NCBI GenBank assembly: GCA_040183005.1 | Contig: JAMPIW010000002.1 | Span: forward strand, 450,086-514,085 | Length of the DNA: 64,000 nt | Direction: 5' to 3' | Source: Gammaproteobacteria bacterium | GTDB lineage: Bacteria; Pseudomonadota; Gammaproteobacteria; Ga0077554; Ga007554 | Part shown: in pieces, positions 17,758 to 26,303 of the stretch | Numbering within the stretch: the first letter of the stretch is position 1 | Layout: every line of letters begins with the position of its first letter | The notes under the pieces: model-generated | Databases searched by the model: none | The model's input: the letters and a program-made list of their open reading frames with translations, nothing else | What the model was told of the DNA's origin: nothing | Made by a program: the position numbers and the translations under genes

Positions 17758-18435
17758 ATGACAAAACCGTGGATCTTTGTATTACCGATGCTCTGCTTGG
17801 CTGGCGGCGCGGTGGCCGATCAAGCACCGGAAGCAACAGCGTGCGTGTACCTGATCGACTCATCTTCCGGGCAGAATCACACCACACCGTGGTACTTCTG
17901 GCGCAGCGACAACCGCGTCGAAACCCGCGACGCACACGGAGAGACCGGCGAGGTCTGGGAATTGGATCCGCGCGGCCAGATTTCCTACACCAAACTTTTT
18001 CACCCTGGCGGGAAGGCCATCGACTATACGCCAGGCGACCTGCGTGCACTTGCGATGAAGGCGGACTGGAACCAGATAAGATCCATCATCGACCCCGGAT
18101 TGTTGGGCACGCAGCTGAAACGGACAGGAGAACAAACCGTCGACGGCCAGCGGGCCGAACGCTATGCAGGTGAGGTTGACGGCGTGAGTACCGAGGTCTT
18201 ATGGCTACCGAAAATGAACCTGCCGACGCGGATCGAGAAGACCCAGGGAGGCATTACGGTGAGTCTGCGCATGGCGGAATGCAAACCACTGGCGTCAGCC
18301 CCCTGGACCATGACCTCCGAGGCGCGGATGCAGTCCTATCAGCACCTTGATTATGCTGATCTTGGAGACAAGGAAAACGATCCGTTCGTGAAGAATGTCG
18401 TGGGCCACAAGGAAGGATTGCATCACGGACATTGA
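17758..18435 (+). CDS. Hypothetical periplasmic protein
   Basis: A 225-residue protein with a signal peptide (MTKPWIFVLPMLCLAGGAVA). The mature part is rich in beta-type segments and short motifs such as WYFWRSDNRVETRD, GEVWELDPRGQISY and LWLPKMNLPTRIEK, which recall the LolA-like fold of proteins that bind acyl chains; this is only an impression. The tail GLHHGH could bind metal. It lies between the phosphatase terminator and an IS5-family element, and its own terminator has been pushed about 820 bases away by that insertion. Confidence 0.75.
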   Translation: MTKPWIFVLPMLCLAGGAVADQAPEATACVYLIDSSSGQNHTTPWYFWRSDNRVETRDAHGETGEVWELDPRGQISYTKLFHPGGKAIDYTPGDLRALAMKADWNQIRSIIDPGLLGTQLKRTGEQTVDGQRAERYAGEVDGVSTEVLWLPKMNLPTRIEKTQGGITVSLRMAECKPLASAPWTMTSEARMQSYQHLDYADLGDKENDPFVKNVVGHKEGLHHGH

Positions 18436-18502
18436 CACGAGTCGTAGAGGCTGGATAGTGCTGAAGAACCGCATCAAACGAATCACACAAACCCTTCCCT
18501 AG

Positions 18503-19322
18503 GTTCTGTTGACGTTTCATCTCAGCCACAAAAGTACCGCCGCAAAAGATAGCATTCCCATGTAATTAACAGCTTTTTTCTCATATCGAGTAGCAATCCG
18601 GCGATAATGCTTGAGCTTGCCAAACATGCATTCGACGGCATGTCGCTCCTTATAAAGCCAATAATCACAGTCAATTTTCTCTTTTCGGTTCGACTTCGGC
18701 GGAATCACAACCTCTATCCCACGCGCCTTTAACCACGCGCGCAGCTCGTTTGTGTCGTAGCCTTTATCCGCCAGAAGTGCTGATGTTTGGATGCCTTCCA
18801 GCAGCGGTATTGCGACCGTGCACTCCGCCGTTTGGCCACCCGTCAGAATGAATTCAATCGGCATGCCAAGTGCATCACAGGCCGCATGAATCTTACAGCT
18901 AAACCCACCTTTGGAGCGCCCCAGCGCTTCTTTTTCAGCCGAACTGCCCGCCGCGCCTGCGGCACAGGCGTGCGCTCTTGTCACCGTTCCATCAATAGAA
19001 ACATCTTGTAAATCAGCATCTTCAGAAAAATAAGTGAGCAATCTATCCCATGCGCCATTCGCACACCAACGTGAGTATCGCTTGAAGACACTATTCCATT
19101 TGCCATGCTCTGGCGGCAGCGTCCGCCACTGCGCGCCGGTGCGCAGTATCCACAATGATGCGCCCATAAATCGCCTGCATTTATCGGGCGATCCGAGATG
19201 CACGCCCGTCAATTTAGTTAAGTGTGACAATATACGCACCCACTCACTATCGCTTATTTTGGTTCTGTCCATGCCAACCTAAAACGGCGGATTCTACCAA
19301 AACCGCGAAACGTCAACAGAAC
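18503..19322 (-). mobile_element. IS5-family insertion sequence (IS427/IS1031-like), intact
   Basis: The 820-bp element has perfect terminal inverted repeats GTTCTGTTGACGTTTC (18503-18518) and GAAACGTCAACAGAAC (19307-19322). CTAG flanks both ends (18499-18502 and 19323-19326), a plausible four-base target duplication; a two-base TA duplication would also fit because the sequence is symmetrical. One uninterrupted transposase gene fills it. Perfect ends and an open frame point to recent insertion. Confidence 0.92.
18517..19272 (-). CDS. IS5-family transposase
   Basis: A 251-residue DDE transposase encoded in one frame. The N-terminal DNA-binding part contains WVRILSHL and GAQWRTLPPEHGKW; the catalytic residues are expected in SIDGTVTRAH (Asp), LADKGYDTN (Asp) and ERHAVECMFGKLKHYRRIATRYEK-type C-terminus (Glu), the last being the usual IS5 ending motif. 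Many IS427-group elements need a frameshift to make the full enzyme; none is needed here. The element is bounded by perfect inverted repeats, so it is probably active. Confidence 0.94.
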   Translation of the reverse strand: MDRTKISDSEWVRILSHLTKLTGVHLGSPDKCRRFMGASLWILRTGAQWRTLPPEHGKWNSVFKRYSRWCANGAWDRLLTYFSEDADLQDVSIDGTVTRAHACAAGAAGSSAEKEALGRSKGGFSCKIHAACDALGMPIEFILTGGQTAECTVAIPLLEGIQTSALLADKGYDTNELRAWLKARGIEVVIPPKSNRKEKIDCDYWLYKERHAVECMFGKLKHYRRIATRYEKKAVNYMGMLSFAAVLLWLR

Positions 19323-19342
19323 CTAGCCAGCCTGCTAGAATA

Positions 19343-19375
19343 GGCCGGAACATCATTGAATGTTCCGGCCTTTTT
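19343..19375 (+). terminator. Intrinsic terminator, displaced from its gene by the IS
   Basis: GGCCGGAACAT (19343-19353) pairs with ATGTTCCGGCC (19360-19370), followed by TTTTT. It lies 17 bases after the right end of the IS and most likely served the 17758 gene before the insertion. Confidence 0.9.
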
Positions 19376-19431
19376 GTTTACTAAGCCGTCGTTCAAAATT
19401 AATCTGTACATTTAGAATGGTGGGAACGGCA

Positions 19432-19490
19432 TAAGGGGCCGTAAAGGCTTAACCAGAAAAGCACTGGTTATTCCTTAACGGCCCCTAATA
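19432..19490. repeat. Long imperfect hairpin upstream of the DUF4381 gene
   Basis: TAAGGGGCCGT (19432-19442) pairs with ACGGCCCCTAA-type sequence (about 19478-19489), and an inner stem AACCAG/CTGGTT closes the loop. It lies in the leader before the bat genes; no T-run follows. It may be a dispersed palindromic element or an mRNA leader structure. Confidence 0.65.
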
Positions 19491-19538
19491 CTCCTGCATC
19501 CTCCAGGAAAGATTTCACCCGCAAACAAGCATTGGCAC

Positions 19539-20009
19539 ATGAATGATACCGGGACACTGAGCCGCCTGGCCGACATCGAATTGCCCGCTGCGCCGGACTG
19601 GCAGCCGTTCATCATCGCGGCGGCGGCCATAGTCGCCATTACGGCGATATTGATAGCAGCATGGCTGGCCTGGCGTTCGCGCAAGCGCCGTGCAGGCAAC
19701 CGGCAACCCGCCACCCCTCTCGCCACGGCGCAAACCCGGCTGGAACAGACGCGCATGGAGTGGCAGGCCGGGAAAATGGTCGACCGCGAGGCGGCCTACC
19801 AGCTGGCGACGCTGCTGCGGCTGGGGCTAGGCCTACCGCAACTCACCCCGGAATGCCCTGCCCATTTCTCCGCAGACCAAACCGCATGGCGGGACACACT
19901 GCACCTGTTCGAGCAACTGCGTTACCAGCAGGCGCCGCAGGTAACGTTGACGCTGGAAGTCTTTCAGCGCGCCAAAAACTGGTTAGCCGGCGCTGAGGGA
20001 GATACCTGA
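19539..20009 (+). CDS. DUF4381 membrane protein of the bat cluster
   Basis: A 156-residue protein with one hydrophobic helix (about residues 22-45) after the family-type opening LADIELP and a helical cytoplasmic domain rich in Arg and Leu. DUF4381 proteins nearly always lie between DUF58 and batA in proteobacterial MoxR loci, and here batA begins three bases after the stop. Its role is probably as a membrane partner for the VWA proteins (inference from context). Confidence 0.82.
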   Translation: MNDTGTLSRLADIELPAAPDWQPFIIAAAAIVAITAILIAAWLAWRSRKRRAGNRQPATPLATAQTRLEQTRMEWQAGKMVDREAAYQLATLLRLGLGLPQLTPECPAHFSADQTAWRDTLHLFEQLRYQQAPQVTLTLEVFQRAKNWLAGAEGDT

Positions 20010-20012
20010 TCC

Positions 20013-21023
20013 ATGCTGGAATTCGCCGCACCATCATGGTTCTTCGTCCTGCCCCTGCCGTGGCTGGCATGGATGGGTGCAGCGCGCTTTCGCGGCAGAA
20101 CCTCTGTATCCTCCAGGCCCGCCGCCCTCCTTCACAGCCAAGCCGACGTCCTGGCGGAATTAACCGCGCAGCCACTCTCTCGCCGTGCCCACCTGCCCTG
20201 GCTGTGGATCGTTGGCTGCGCCTTGCTGGCCACTGCTCTTGCACGCCCGCAATGGGTGGAGTCTGCACCCAACACCTACAAAGGGCGCGATTTTCTGCTG
20301 GCAATTGACGTGTCGGGTTCAATGCGGGCACAGGATTTTATTGTCGATGAAAAAAACCTGAGCCGCCTCGACATGCTCAAACGTGTGGTCAGTCAGTTTC
20401 TCAACGAACGCCATGGCGACCGCATCGGACTGATTGTGTTCGCCGATGACGCCTATACCCTGGCACCGCTCACCAGTGACATGAATATCGTGCGTGCCTT
20501 CCTGGATGAAGTACGGCACGGCATGGCGGGAGAGAAAACCGCGCTCGGCACGGCGGTGGCGCTCGCAGTCAAGCGTCTGCAAAACGATGCTACACAAGGC
20601 GACGTTAAATCACGCGCACTGATACTGCTTACCGATGGCAGCAATACCGCCGGAACTATCAGCCCAGATGCGGCAGTGCTGCTGGCGAAACAGGAGGGCG
20701 TGCGCATCTATACGGTCGGCATCGGCTCACACCGTCAGGTGCCCTTCCCGCGCGGTACAAAAGAAACACCCGCGATCACCGAAATGCCATTCGACGAAGA
20801 TCTGTTGAGGCGCATGGCGGAACAAACCGGCGGACATTACTATGCTGCCGGCAATACCGAAGAGATGCGACGCATCATCAGCGATATCGAGCAACTGGAA
20901 AAAACCGACATCGTTGACGATGCCGCAACGCTGCGCACCGAATGGTACTGGCTGCCGTTGATCATTGGGCTTGCCCTGTTGCTGATTTATCAGACGCGCA
21001 AGCACGCGGAGGTATTGCCGTGA
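20013..21023 (+). CDS. batA: VWA-domain membrane protein BatA
   Basis: A 336-residue inner-membrane protein. Two N-terminal helices (about 8-25 and 62-80) and a C-terminal helix (about 310-328) bracket a von Willebrand A domain. The metal-dependent adhesion site is intact: LLAIDVSGSM, a Thr within DDAYTLAPLTSD, and LLTDGSN. BatA-type proteins are activated by MoxR and have been linked to stress or oxygen tolerance. Its TGA overlaps the ATG of the next VWA gene. Confidence 0.9.
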   Translation: MLEFAAPSWFFVLPLPWLAWMGAARFRGRTSVSSRPAALLHSQADVLAELTAQPLSRRAHLPWLWIVGCALLATALARPQWVESAPNTYKGRDFLLAIDVSGSMRAQDFIVDEKNLSRLDMLKRVVSQFLNERHGDRIGLIVFADDAYTLAPLTSDMNIVRAFLDEVRHGMAGEKTALGTAVALAVKRLQNDATQGDVKSRALILLTDGSNTAGTISPDAAVLLAKQEGVRIYTVGIGSHRQVPFPRGTKETPAITEMPFDEDLLRRMAEQTGGHYYAAGNTEEMRRIISDIEQLEKTDIVDDAATLRTEWYWLPLIIGLALLLIYQTRKHAEVLP

Positions 21024-22792
21024 TGCCGCATCTGGAGTGGCGCGAACCGCTGTGGATGCTGCTAGCGCTCACGCCCTGGCTCATACTGGCATGGGACAAA
21101 AAGAGAAATGCCCAGCAGCAACGCAGGCTGAATGCGTTTGCCGACCCCCATTTATTACCAAGACTATTGGTAGGAAAGACCTCTCGATCAAGATCCGCAC
21201 CACACTGGGCAATTATCCTCGCCTGGACGCTGGCCGCACTGGCGGCGGCAGGGCCTTATTTCCTGCAACAGACGCCACAAACCGAACAACGGCGCGGCAT
21301 CGACATCGCCGTCATCATAGACATCTCGCCCTCGATGACCTCGCCCGATATCGCACCCAGCCGTTTGCAGCGCGCCAAGCTGGAATTGCGCGATTTCGTT
21401 AGCCGTCTGCACGGCGACCGCGTCGCGCTGATCGCCTTTTCGGCAAATGCCTACGTCACCCTGCCGCTCACCCCTGACAAGGACACCTTCCTCCACTTTG
21501 CCGACCTGCTCGATCCTGCCCTGGTAATGAAGCACGGCTCCAATCTGGCGCGCGCGCTGCAAGTAGCGCGACAGACACTGGACGGCGCTTCGCCGCAAGG
21601 CCGTGCGATACTGCTGATCAGCGACGGCGAGGCGCATAATAATCAAACCACGCTGGCCGAGGCAAAAAATCTGCGCGCGGCGGGGATCCCCTTGTTTATC
21701 CTCGGTGTTGGCACGGAAGCAGGCGGGCCAGTGCCGGACGGCAAGGGGCATTTCATGATGCACCCTAAAGGACATGTGCAGCAAGATACTCTCGTAGTGT
21801 CGCGTCTGGCGCGTAAGGAATTGATGGCGCTCGCTGTAAGCACTGGCGGCGGCTATGCCGACCTGAGCAACGATGATGGCGATATCCGCCAATTGATCAC
21901 AGGGCTGAGCAAGATTGAAACCAAAAGCTACCAGCAAGCCAATGAAACGCGGCACGCCTATCAACTTTTCCCGTGGTTGCTTGGAGTGAGCCTGCTGCTG
22001 TTCATGTGGTCGGGCGCGCGCCACCGCATGGATATCCTGGCCGTGCTGATCATCGGGCCGTTAATCGGCGCCCTGCCACAGGACGCACAGGCTTCGCCCT
22101 GGCGTGAACAAAGCGCGCTGGAAGCCTTTACCGCAGGTGACTATGCACGCGCCGCGACCCTATATCGCGGCATCAAAACTTACAACGGACCGATGGGCTT
22201 GGGCGCCGTCGCCTATCGTCAGCGCGACTGGCAACAGGCCTTGGCTGCATTTAGACAAGCCGCGCGGCTTGCCGCATCAAACGAAGAGCGTGCCAAGGCC
22301 GCGTATAATAGCGGCAATGCGCTGGCGCAACTGGGCCACCTCGATGAAGCCGCCCGCGCCTATGAAACTGCACTGGCGTGGCAAAAAAATTATCCGCGCG
22401 CCGCACTCAACCTCAGCCTCATCAACAAGGAAAAACAGCTACGCACCAGCGGAGGAAAAGTTGGAGATCCACAAAAAAATACCGCGTTGACCCCGGCAAA
22501 ACAAAGCGATAGGAACACAAAAGAAGGGAGTGACGAGTCGACTCGCACCCTAAAGGGCGCAGAAGCAACAGGCGGCGCGGGCCCGCCTGGCTCTACCCCA
22601 GCCAACAAACCCGAAGCCGTCCAGGCCCGCCAGCAAATGCAATCCATCCAGGACAACGCACAGGGATGTGCTAGTGCCGCGAGCGCCGGATGCGCAGAAG
22701 CGGCCAACGCACAGGAATTGCTCAGCAATCGCTTCTCCACTGCGGACAAGGCGGCTGGGATCATAGTGGTAGAGGACGAAAAACCGTGGTAG
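21023..22792 (+). CDS. batB: VWA plus TPR membrane protein (BatB/BatC fusion type)
   Basis: About 589 residues from the ATG that overlaps the batA stop (TGATG). Two N-terminal helices lead to a VWA domain with IAVIIDISPSMTS (DxSxS), LPLTPD and LLISDGEAH. A third helix near residue 310-330 is followed by two or three TPR units (AFTAGDYARAATLYRGI, GNALAQLGHLDEAARAYETAL) and a polar, low-complexity tail. The TPR part corresponds to separate BatC proteins elsewhere. It overlaps batD by seven bases. Confidence 0.88.
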   Translation: MPHLEWREPLWMLLALTPWLILAWDKKRNAQQQRRLNAFADPHLLPRLLVGKTSRSRSAPHWAIILAWTLAALAAAGPYFLQQTPQTEQRRGIDIAVIIDISPSMTSPDIAPSRLQRAKLELRDFVSRLHGDRVALIAFSANAYVTLPLTPDKDTFLHFADLLDPALVMKHGSNLARALQVARQTLDGASPQGRAILLISDGEAHNNQTTLAEAKNLRAAGIPLFILGVGTEAGGPVPDGKGHFMMHPKGHVQQDTLVVSRLARKELMALAVSTGGGYADLSNDDGDIRQLITGLSKIETKSYQQANETRHAYQLFPWLLGVSLLLFMWSGARHRMDILAVLIIGPLIGALPQDAQASPWREQSALEAFTAGDYARAATLYRGIKTYNGPMGLGAVAYRQRDWQQALAAFRQAARLAASNEERAKAAYNSGNALAQLGHLDEAARAYETALAWQKNYPRAALNLSLINKEKQLRTSGGKVGDPQKNTALTPAKQSDRNTKEGSDESTRTLKGAEATGGAGPPGSTPANKPEAVQARQQMQSIQDNAQGCASAASAGCAEAANAQELLSNRFSTADKAAGIIVVEDEKPW

Positions 22793-24396
22793 CGCGCATT
22801 GCTTTCATATTGCTCACCTTGTGGGCCAGCAACACCTTGGCGGCAACACTGACCGCCAGCGTGGACCGCAAGGAACTGGCCGTAAACGAGCACATCGTGT
22901 TCACCCTGTCACTGATAAACAGCGATACCCGGCTGCGCGCCGAAGGTATCTCGCCGAATGTCGACCTGAGTGTGCTGACAAAAAACTTCGACCTCGGCAC
23001 GCCGCGCGCCGACAACCGTTTCATCCTTACGCGCGAAGGCGGCAGATCCACCTCCAGCATCACCGTAGAACTGTTCCCCAAACGCCCAGGGGCAGTGACT
23101 ATCCCGGCCTTCAGCGTGGACGGCCTGCGCAGTCAGCCTGTCACAATCAAGGCCAGCCCCACCGCCAGCAATACCAACCCCGAAGTATTTATCCGCAGCG
23201 GCGTGAACAAAACCACGGTGTGGGCACGCGAACAAACCATCGCGCATATTGACCTGTACCACCGCATCAATCTCACCACCGCCAGCCTGGGTGGCGATAT
23301 AGAAGCCAGCCCGATGCGCATTGATCTGATGGAGTACCGCAAACTTCCACAGGCAGAGCGCAAGGAAGAGGTCGCGGGCATAAGTTACAACGTGCAGCGC
23401 ATCGCCTGGGCGATCTTCCCTGCACAAAGCGGCGAACTCACGGTGCGCTTGCCCGACGTATGGGCTATCACCGCCAATGGCCGCCGCCTGCGTCTTCCCG
23501 GCGGACAGCATCGTCTACAGGTTAAGGCACTGCCGGCGGGCATACCCGCTGATATCCTGGTCGGCAAACCGGAGATCAGCCAAGCCCCGCTCACCGCCCT
23601 GCCGGATGCGAACAGCCTGACATCGTTGAGCATCACCCTGCGCGCCCCGGTGGGCGCCAATGCGCTGCCTGGCACGCTGCCAGGGTTGGCGGCGCCTGCC
23701 CAGGTCAAACTCTATCAGGACAACGCCCAGCGGCGGACAGACGAAACCGCCGATGGCCTGACCAATGTCGCCACCTACATACTGTCCGTCACCCCGCTGG
23801 CCGCCGGAAATTTCCGCCTGCCACCAATACGCCTGCGCTATTTCGACCCGCAGCGCGGCGTGATGGATACCGTCGAATCACCGGGACAAACCCTGCTTGT
23901 CAACGCCGGCCCAAAACCTGTCACACCGGCTGTAGCCGCTCCCGCCTCACGCAGTACCGCGAAAATTCATGACACATCTTCACTGGCATGGCAGATCACA
24001 GCGCTGACCTTCGCCGTGTTATGGCTTGCCACGCTGGGGTTATGGCTACGCGCGCGGCGCACCCCGCCACTGAAAAAGTCCCTGGTTAAAGAGATGCCTG
24101 GCGAAACGAAGACATTCCGCACTGCACACCCCCTTCAGGCCATCCTGCTCGACGCCTTCGGCGCCCCCTCGCTGGAACAAGGATTGGGTGAATGGGAAGC
24201 ACGTTTCGGCGTGGATCAGGAACTGCGCGAAACAGTGCGTACCGTGCAACGACTCTATTACGGCAAGCAAAAAGTTGATGAAGAAAAACTACGGCCCACC
24301 GTACAGGCAGCGGTAGCCAGAATCCACGCTGGGGCGCCAATTAAACAGGCCATTGCCGACAGATGGTCACCGCAGGCATTTACCAGCCGCGTTTAA
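22786..24396 (+). CDS. batD: BatD-family oxygen-tolerance-type protein
   Basis: About 536 residues. A GTG at 22786 gives a clean signal peptide (VARIAFILLTLWASNTLAA); the longer open frame upstream is a shadow of batB. The mature protein has several Ig-like beta domains: VDRKELAVNEHIVFTLSL near the start and repeated GRRLRLPGG-like turns. A single helix lies near residue 415-435 before a basic cytoplasmic tail, an arrangement normal for BatD. It overlaps batB and completes the moxR/bat set. Confidence 0.88.
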   Translation: MVARIAFILLTLWASNTLAATLTASVDRKELAVNEHIVFTLSLINSDTRLRAEGISPNVDLSVLTKNFDLGTPRADNRFILTREGGRSTSSITVELFPKRPGAVTIPAFSVDGLRSQPVTIKASPTASNTNPEVFIRSGVNKTTVWAREQTIAHIDLYHRINLTTASLGGDIEASPMRIDLMEYRKLPQAERKEEVAGISYNVQRIAWAIFPAQSGELTVRLPDVWAITANGRRLRLPGGQHRLQVKALPAGIPADILVGKPEISQAPLTALPDANSLTSLSITLRAPVGANALPGTLPGLAAPAQVKLYQDNAQRRTDETADGLTNVATYILSVTPLAAGNFRLPPIRLRYFDPQRGVMDTVESPGQTLLVNAGPKPVTPAVAAPASRSTAKIHDTSSLAWQITALTFAVLWLATLGLWLRARRTPPLKKSLVKEMPGETKTFRTAHPLQAILLDAFGAPSLEQGLGEWEARFGVDQELRETVRTVQRLYYGKQKVDEEKLRPTVQAAVARIHAGAPIKQAIADRWSPQAFTSRV

Positions 24397-24471
24397 AACA
24401 TGAAACTTCTCTCCTCTTTTTCCGTCAAATTGAGGATGAACACCAAAGGTTGCGCACCAAGCAGGTACTTT

Positions 24472-25422
24472 ATGTCAAAACTGCCACTGACCAGCATCAC
24501 CCTCCTACTGGTGATCTCTGTTGTCGGTTGCAGCATGGTGGCCACAGGTTACAACAACGCCGATTGGTATCTGCGCTACAAGATCAACAACTACACCTCT
24601 TTCAACACCACTCAAAAAGAAACAATCCAGCGCGAAGTCGGTGTTTTCATGAACTGGCATCGCCGCGACATGCTTCCTGAATACATCAAATTTCTCAAAA
24701 AAATCGATCAATCACTCCAAAATAGCAGAATAGAAAAAGAGCAAATTTTCATACTCAGCGACGAATTGCGCGGCCTCTATCGCATAACGCTGAGGCCTAC
24801 TATCCATCCTGCCGCCCACATACTGGCAAATATGAGCAAACCGCAAATTCAGGAATTAGAGGAAAATCTGAAAGAAGAAAATGAAAAATTGAAAGAGGAA
24901 TCGCTGAATGGAAGCCGCGACGACCAACTAAGCAGACGCGCCGAAAAAACCATCGACTTCATCGAAGATTTCACGGGAAATCTATCCGGCGAGCAGAAAG
25001 AAAAGATCACCCGAATGAGCCGCCAACTCCCCTTCGCCGCCCCGGCATTCATGCAAAACCGTGAAAAGAATCAAAGAAAAATCATCGAACTCATACACAA
25101 CAACGAAGGCGCCGAAAAAATCGCATCCTTCATCGGCCTATGGATTTCCACACCGGAACACACCCGCACACCGGACGAACAAAAACTCATCAAAGAATTT
25201 CAGGATGCCACCAACGGAATGATTGCAAATATCTACACAACATTGACCCCGCAGCAAAAACAGCGGTTGCGCGACAAGATTCAGGAGTACACGGCAGACC
25301 TGGGGGCATTAACCAGGAAGTCACAAGTGGCCGCTGACTGGACTGCACCCAGCCTGGCGCTATTCCACATGAATCCAATTGATCTCTCTGGCAGTTTTGC
25401 CACCAATAACAGCGCGTTTTAG
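24472..25422 (+). CDS. DUF6279-type lipoprotein
   Basis: A 316-residue lipoprotein. The Met at 24472 opens a lipoprotein signal (LTSITLLLVISVVGC, Cys about residue 20). It is followed by YNNADWYLRYKINNYTSF, the recognisable DUF6279 opening. The remainder is a long helical rod rich in Glu and Lys, with QELEENLKEENEKLKEES predicted as coiled coil. It is probably at the outer membrane; function is unknown in the family. The last 63 bases overlap, tail to tail, with the zinc-protease gene on the other strand. Confidence 0.83.
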   Translation: MSKLPLTSITLLLVISVVGCSMVATGYNNADWYLRYKINNYTSFNTTQKETIQREVGVFMNWHRRDMLPEYIKFLKKIDQSLQNSRIEKEQIFILSDELRGLYRITLRPTIHPAAHILANMSKPQIQELEENLKEENEKLKEESLNGSRDDQLSRRAEKTIDFIEDFTGNLSGEQKEKITRMSRQLPFAAPAFMQNREKNQRKIIELIHNNEGAEKIASFIGLWISTPEHTRTPDEQKLIKEFQDATNGMIANIYTTLTPQQKQRLRDKIQEYTADLGALTRKSQVAADWTAPSLALFHMNPIDLSGSFATNNSAF

Positions 25423-26133
25423 GCTCGGCGGCATTTCAGCTTCCACCTCCGACAGCGGAATCCTTCCCCCCATAATCTCCGCATTATTCTGCGGGAAACG
25501 CGGCTGTTGATTCGGATCGGCATAGCCATCGGGATAGGTCGGCTGGTTAGTGGCCATATCGTATTTGTCCGTGGCGCCCACGGTATGCAGAAATTCATGT
25601 GCGATAACCACATTATTTCTCGACGCCATTTTGTCATCGGCATAGGCGTTCACCACGCCTACCAATGCCTTCTCCAGGCCAAAAGAATGATTAAGAACGT
25701 CGTGGGTAGCGGGGTCGTAATACACCACGAACATGCGGATATCCGGCGCAGGGCCATCATAGTTATCGGCGCGAAATGCCCAGTAACGCATCTTCAAGCT
25801 CCACCACATGATGCCAAGCACATTACCATCACGCGGTGGTTGCGGCGGCAAGACGGCAACCTCGGGCGCCAACTTTATGGTGACGGGATTTCCGAGTTTT
25901 AATGAATGGCGCGACGCCTCGCTCACCATAAATTCTTCAATGGACTGAAAGGTATCCTGGCGCAACTGGCCGATGTAGCGGGACGATGCGGCACTCGCAT
26001 CGCCATTGATCGGATACACCACCACCCACAAAGACCGATCCCATTTTGTGGTGCGCAGCTTGTTCAGCCAGGCATTCCCGGCAACGAACAACAGCAGCAC
26101 GAGCAGAAACGCAATCCGCAGTTTTTTGAACAT
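25360..26133 (-). CDS. Predicted membrane-anchored zinc metalloprotease
   Basis: A 257-residue protein with an N-terminal helix (about residues 6-23) and an extracytoplasmic domain. The segment VVIAHEFLHTVGATDKYD contains a zincin HExxH motif (HEFLH) with a downstream Asp instead of the common third His six residues on, and IMGG may supply the Met-turn. It is expected to cleave periplasmic or surface proteins. It lies downstream of the propeller gene, 170 bases away, on the strand of the large cytochrome cluster, and ends inside the convergent DUF6279 gene. Substrate unknown. Confidence 0.72.
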   Translation of the reverse strand: MFKKLRIAFLLVLLLFVAGNAWLNKLRTTKWDRSLWVVVYPINGDASAASSRYIGQLRQDTFQSIEEFMVSEASRHSLKLGNPVTIKLAPEVAVLPPQPPRDGNVLGIMWWSLKMRYWAFRADNYDGPAPDIRMFVVYYDPATHDVLNHSFGLEKALVGVVNAYADDKMASRNNVVIAHEFLHTVGATDKYDMATNQPTYPDGYADPNQQPRFPQNNAEIMGGRIPLSEVEAEMPPSLKRAVIGGKTAREINWIHVE

Positions 26134-26303
26134 CCCGTGGGACGCCTTAATAATTTATCGATAGAAAGGATGAACTCCCGCTCCCCACAAGGGAAGTGGC
26201 AAGGAGGCGGGTGATTTGAACACCCCTCGCCACCACCTGATTGAAGGGAAGGGATTACTTGGAAGACAACGAGGTTATCGGCACTTCGGCGAGCCGCTAA
26301 ACA

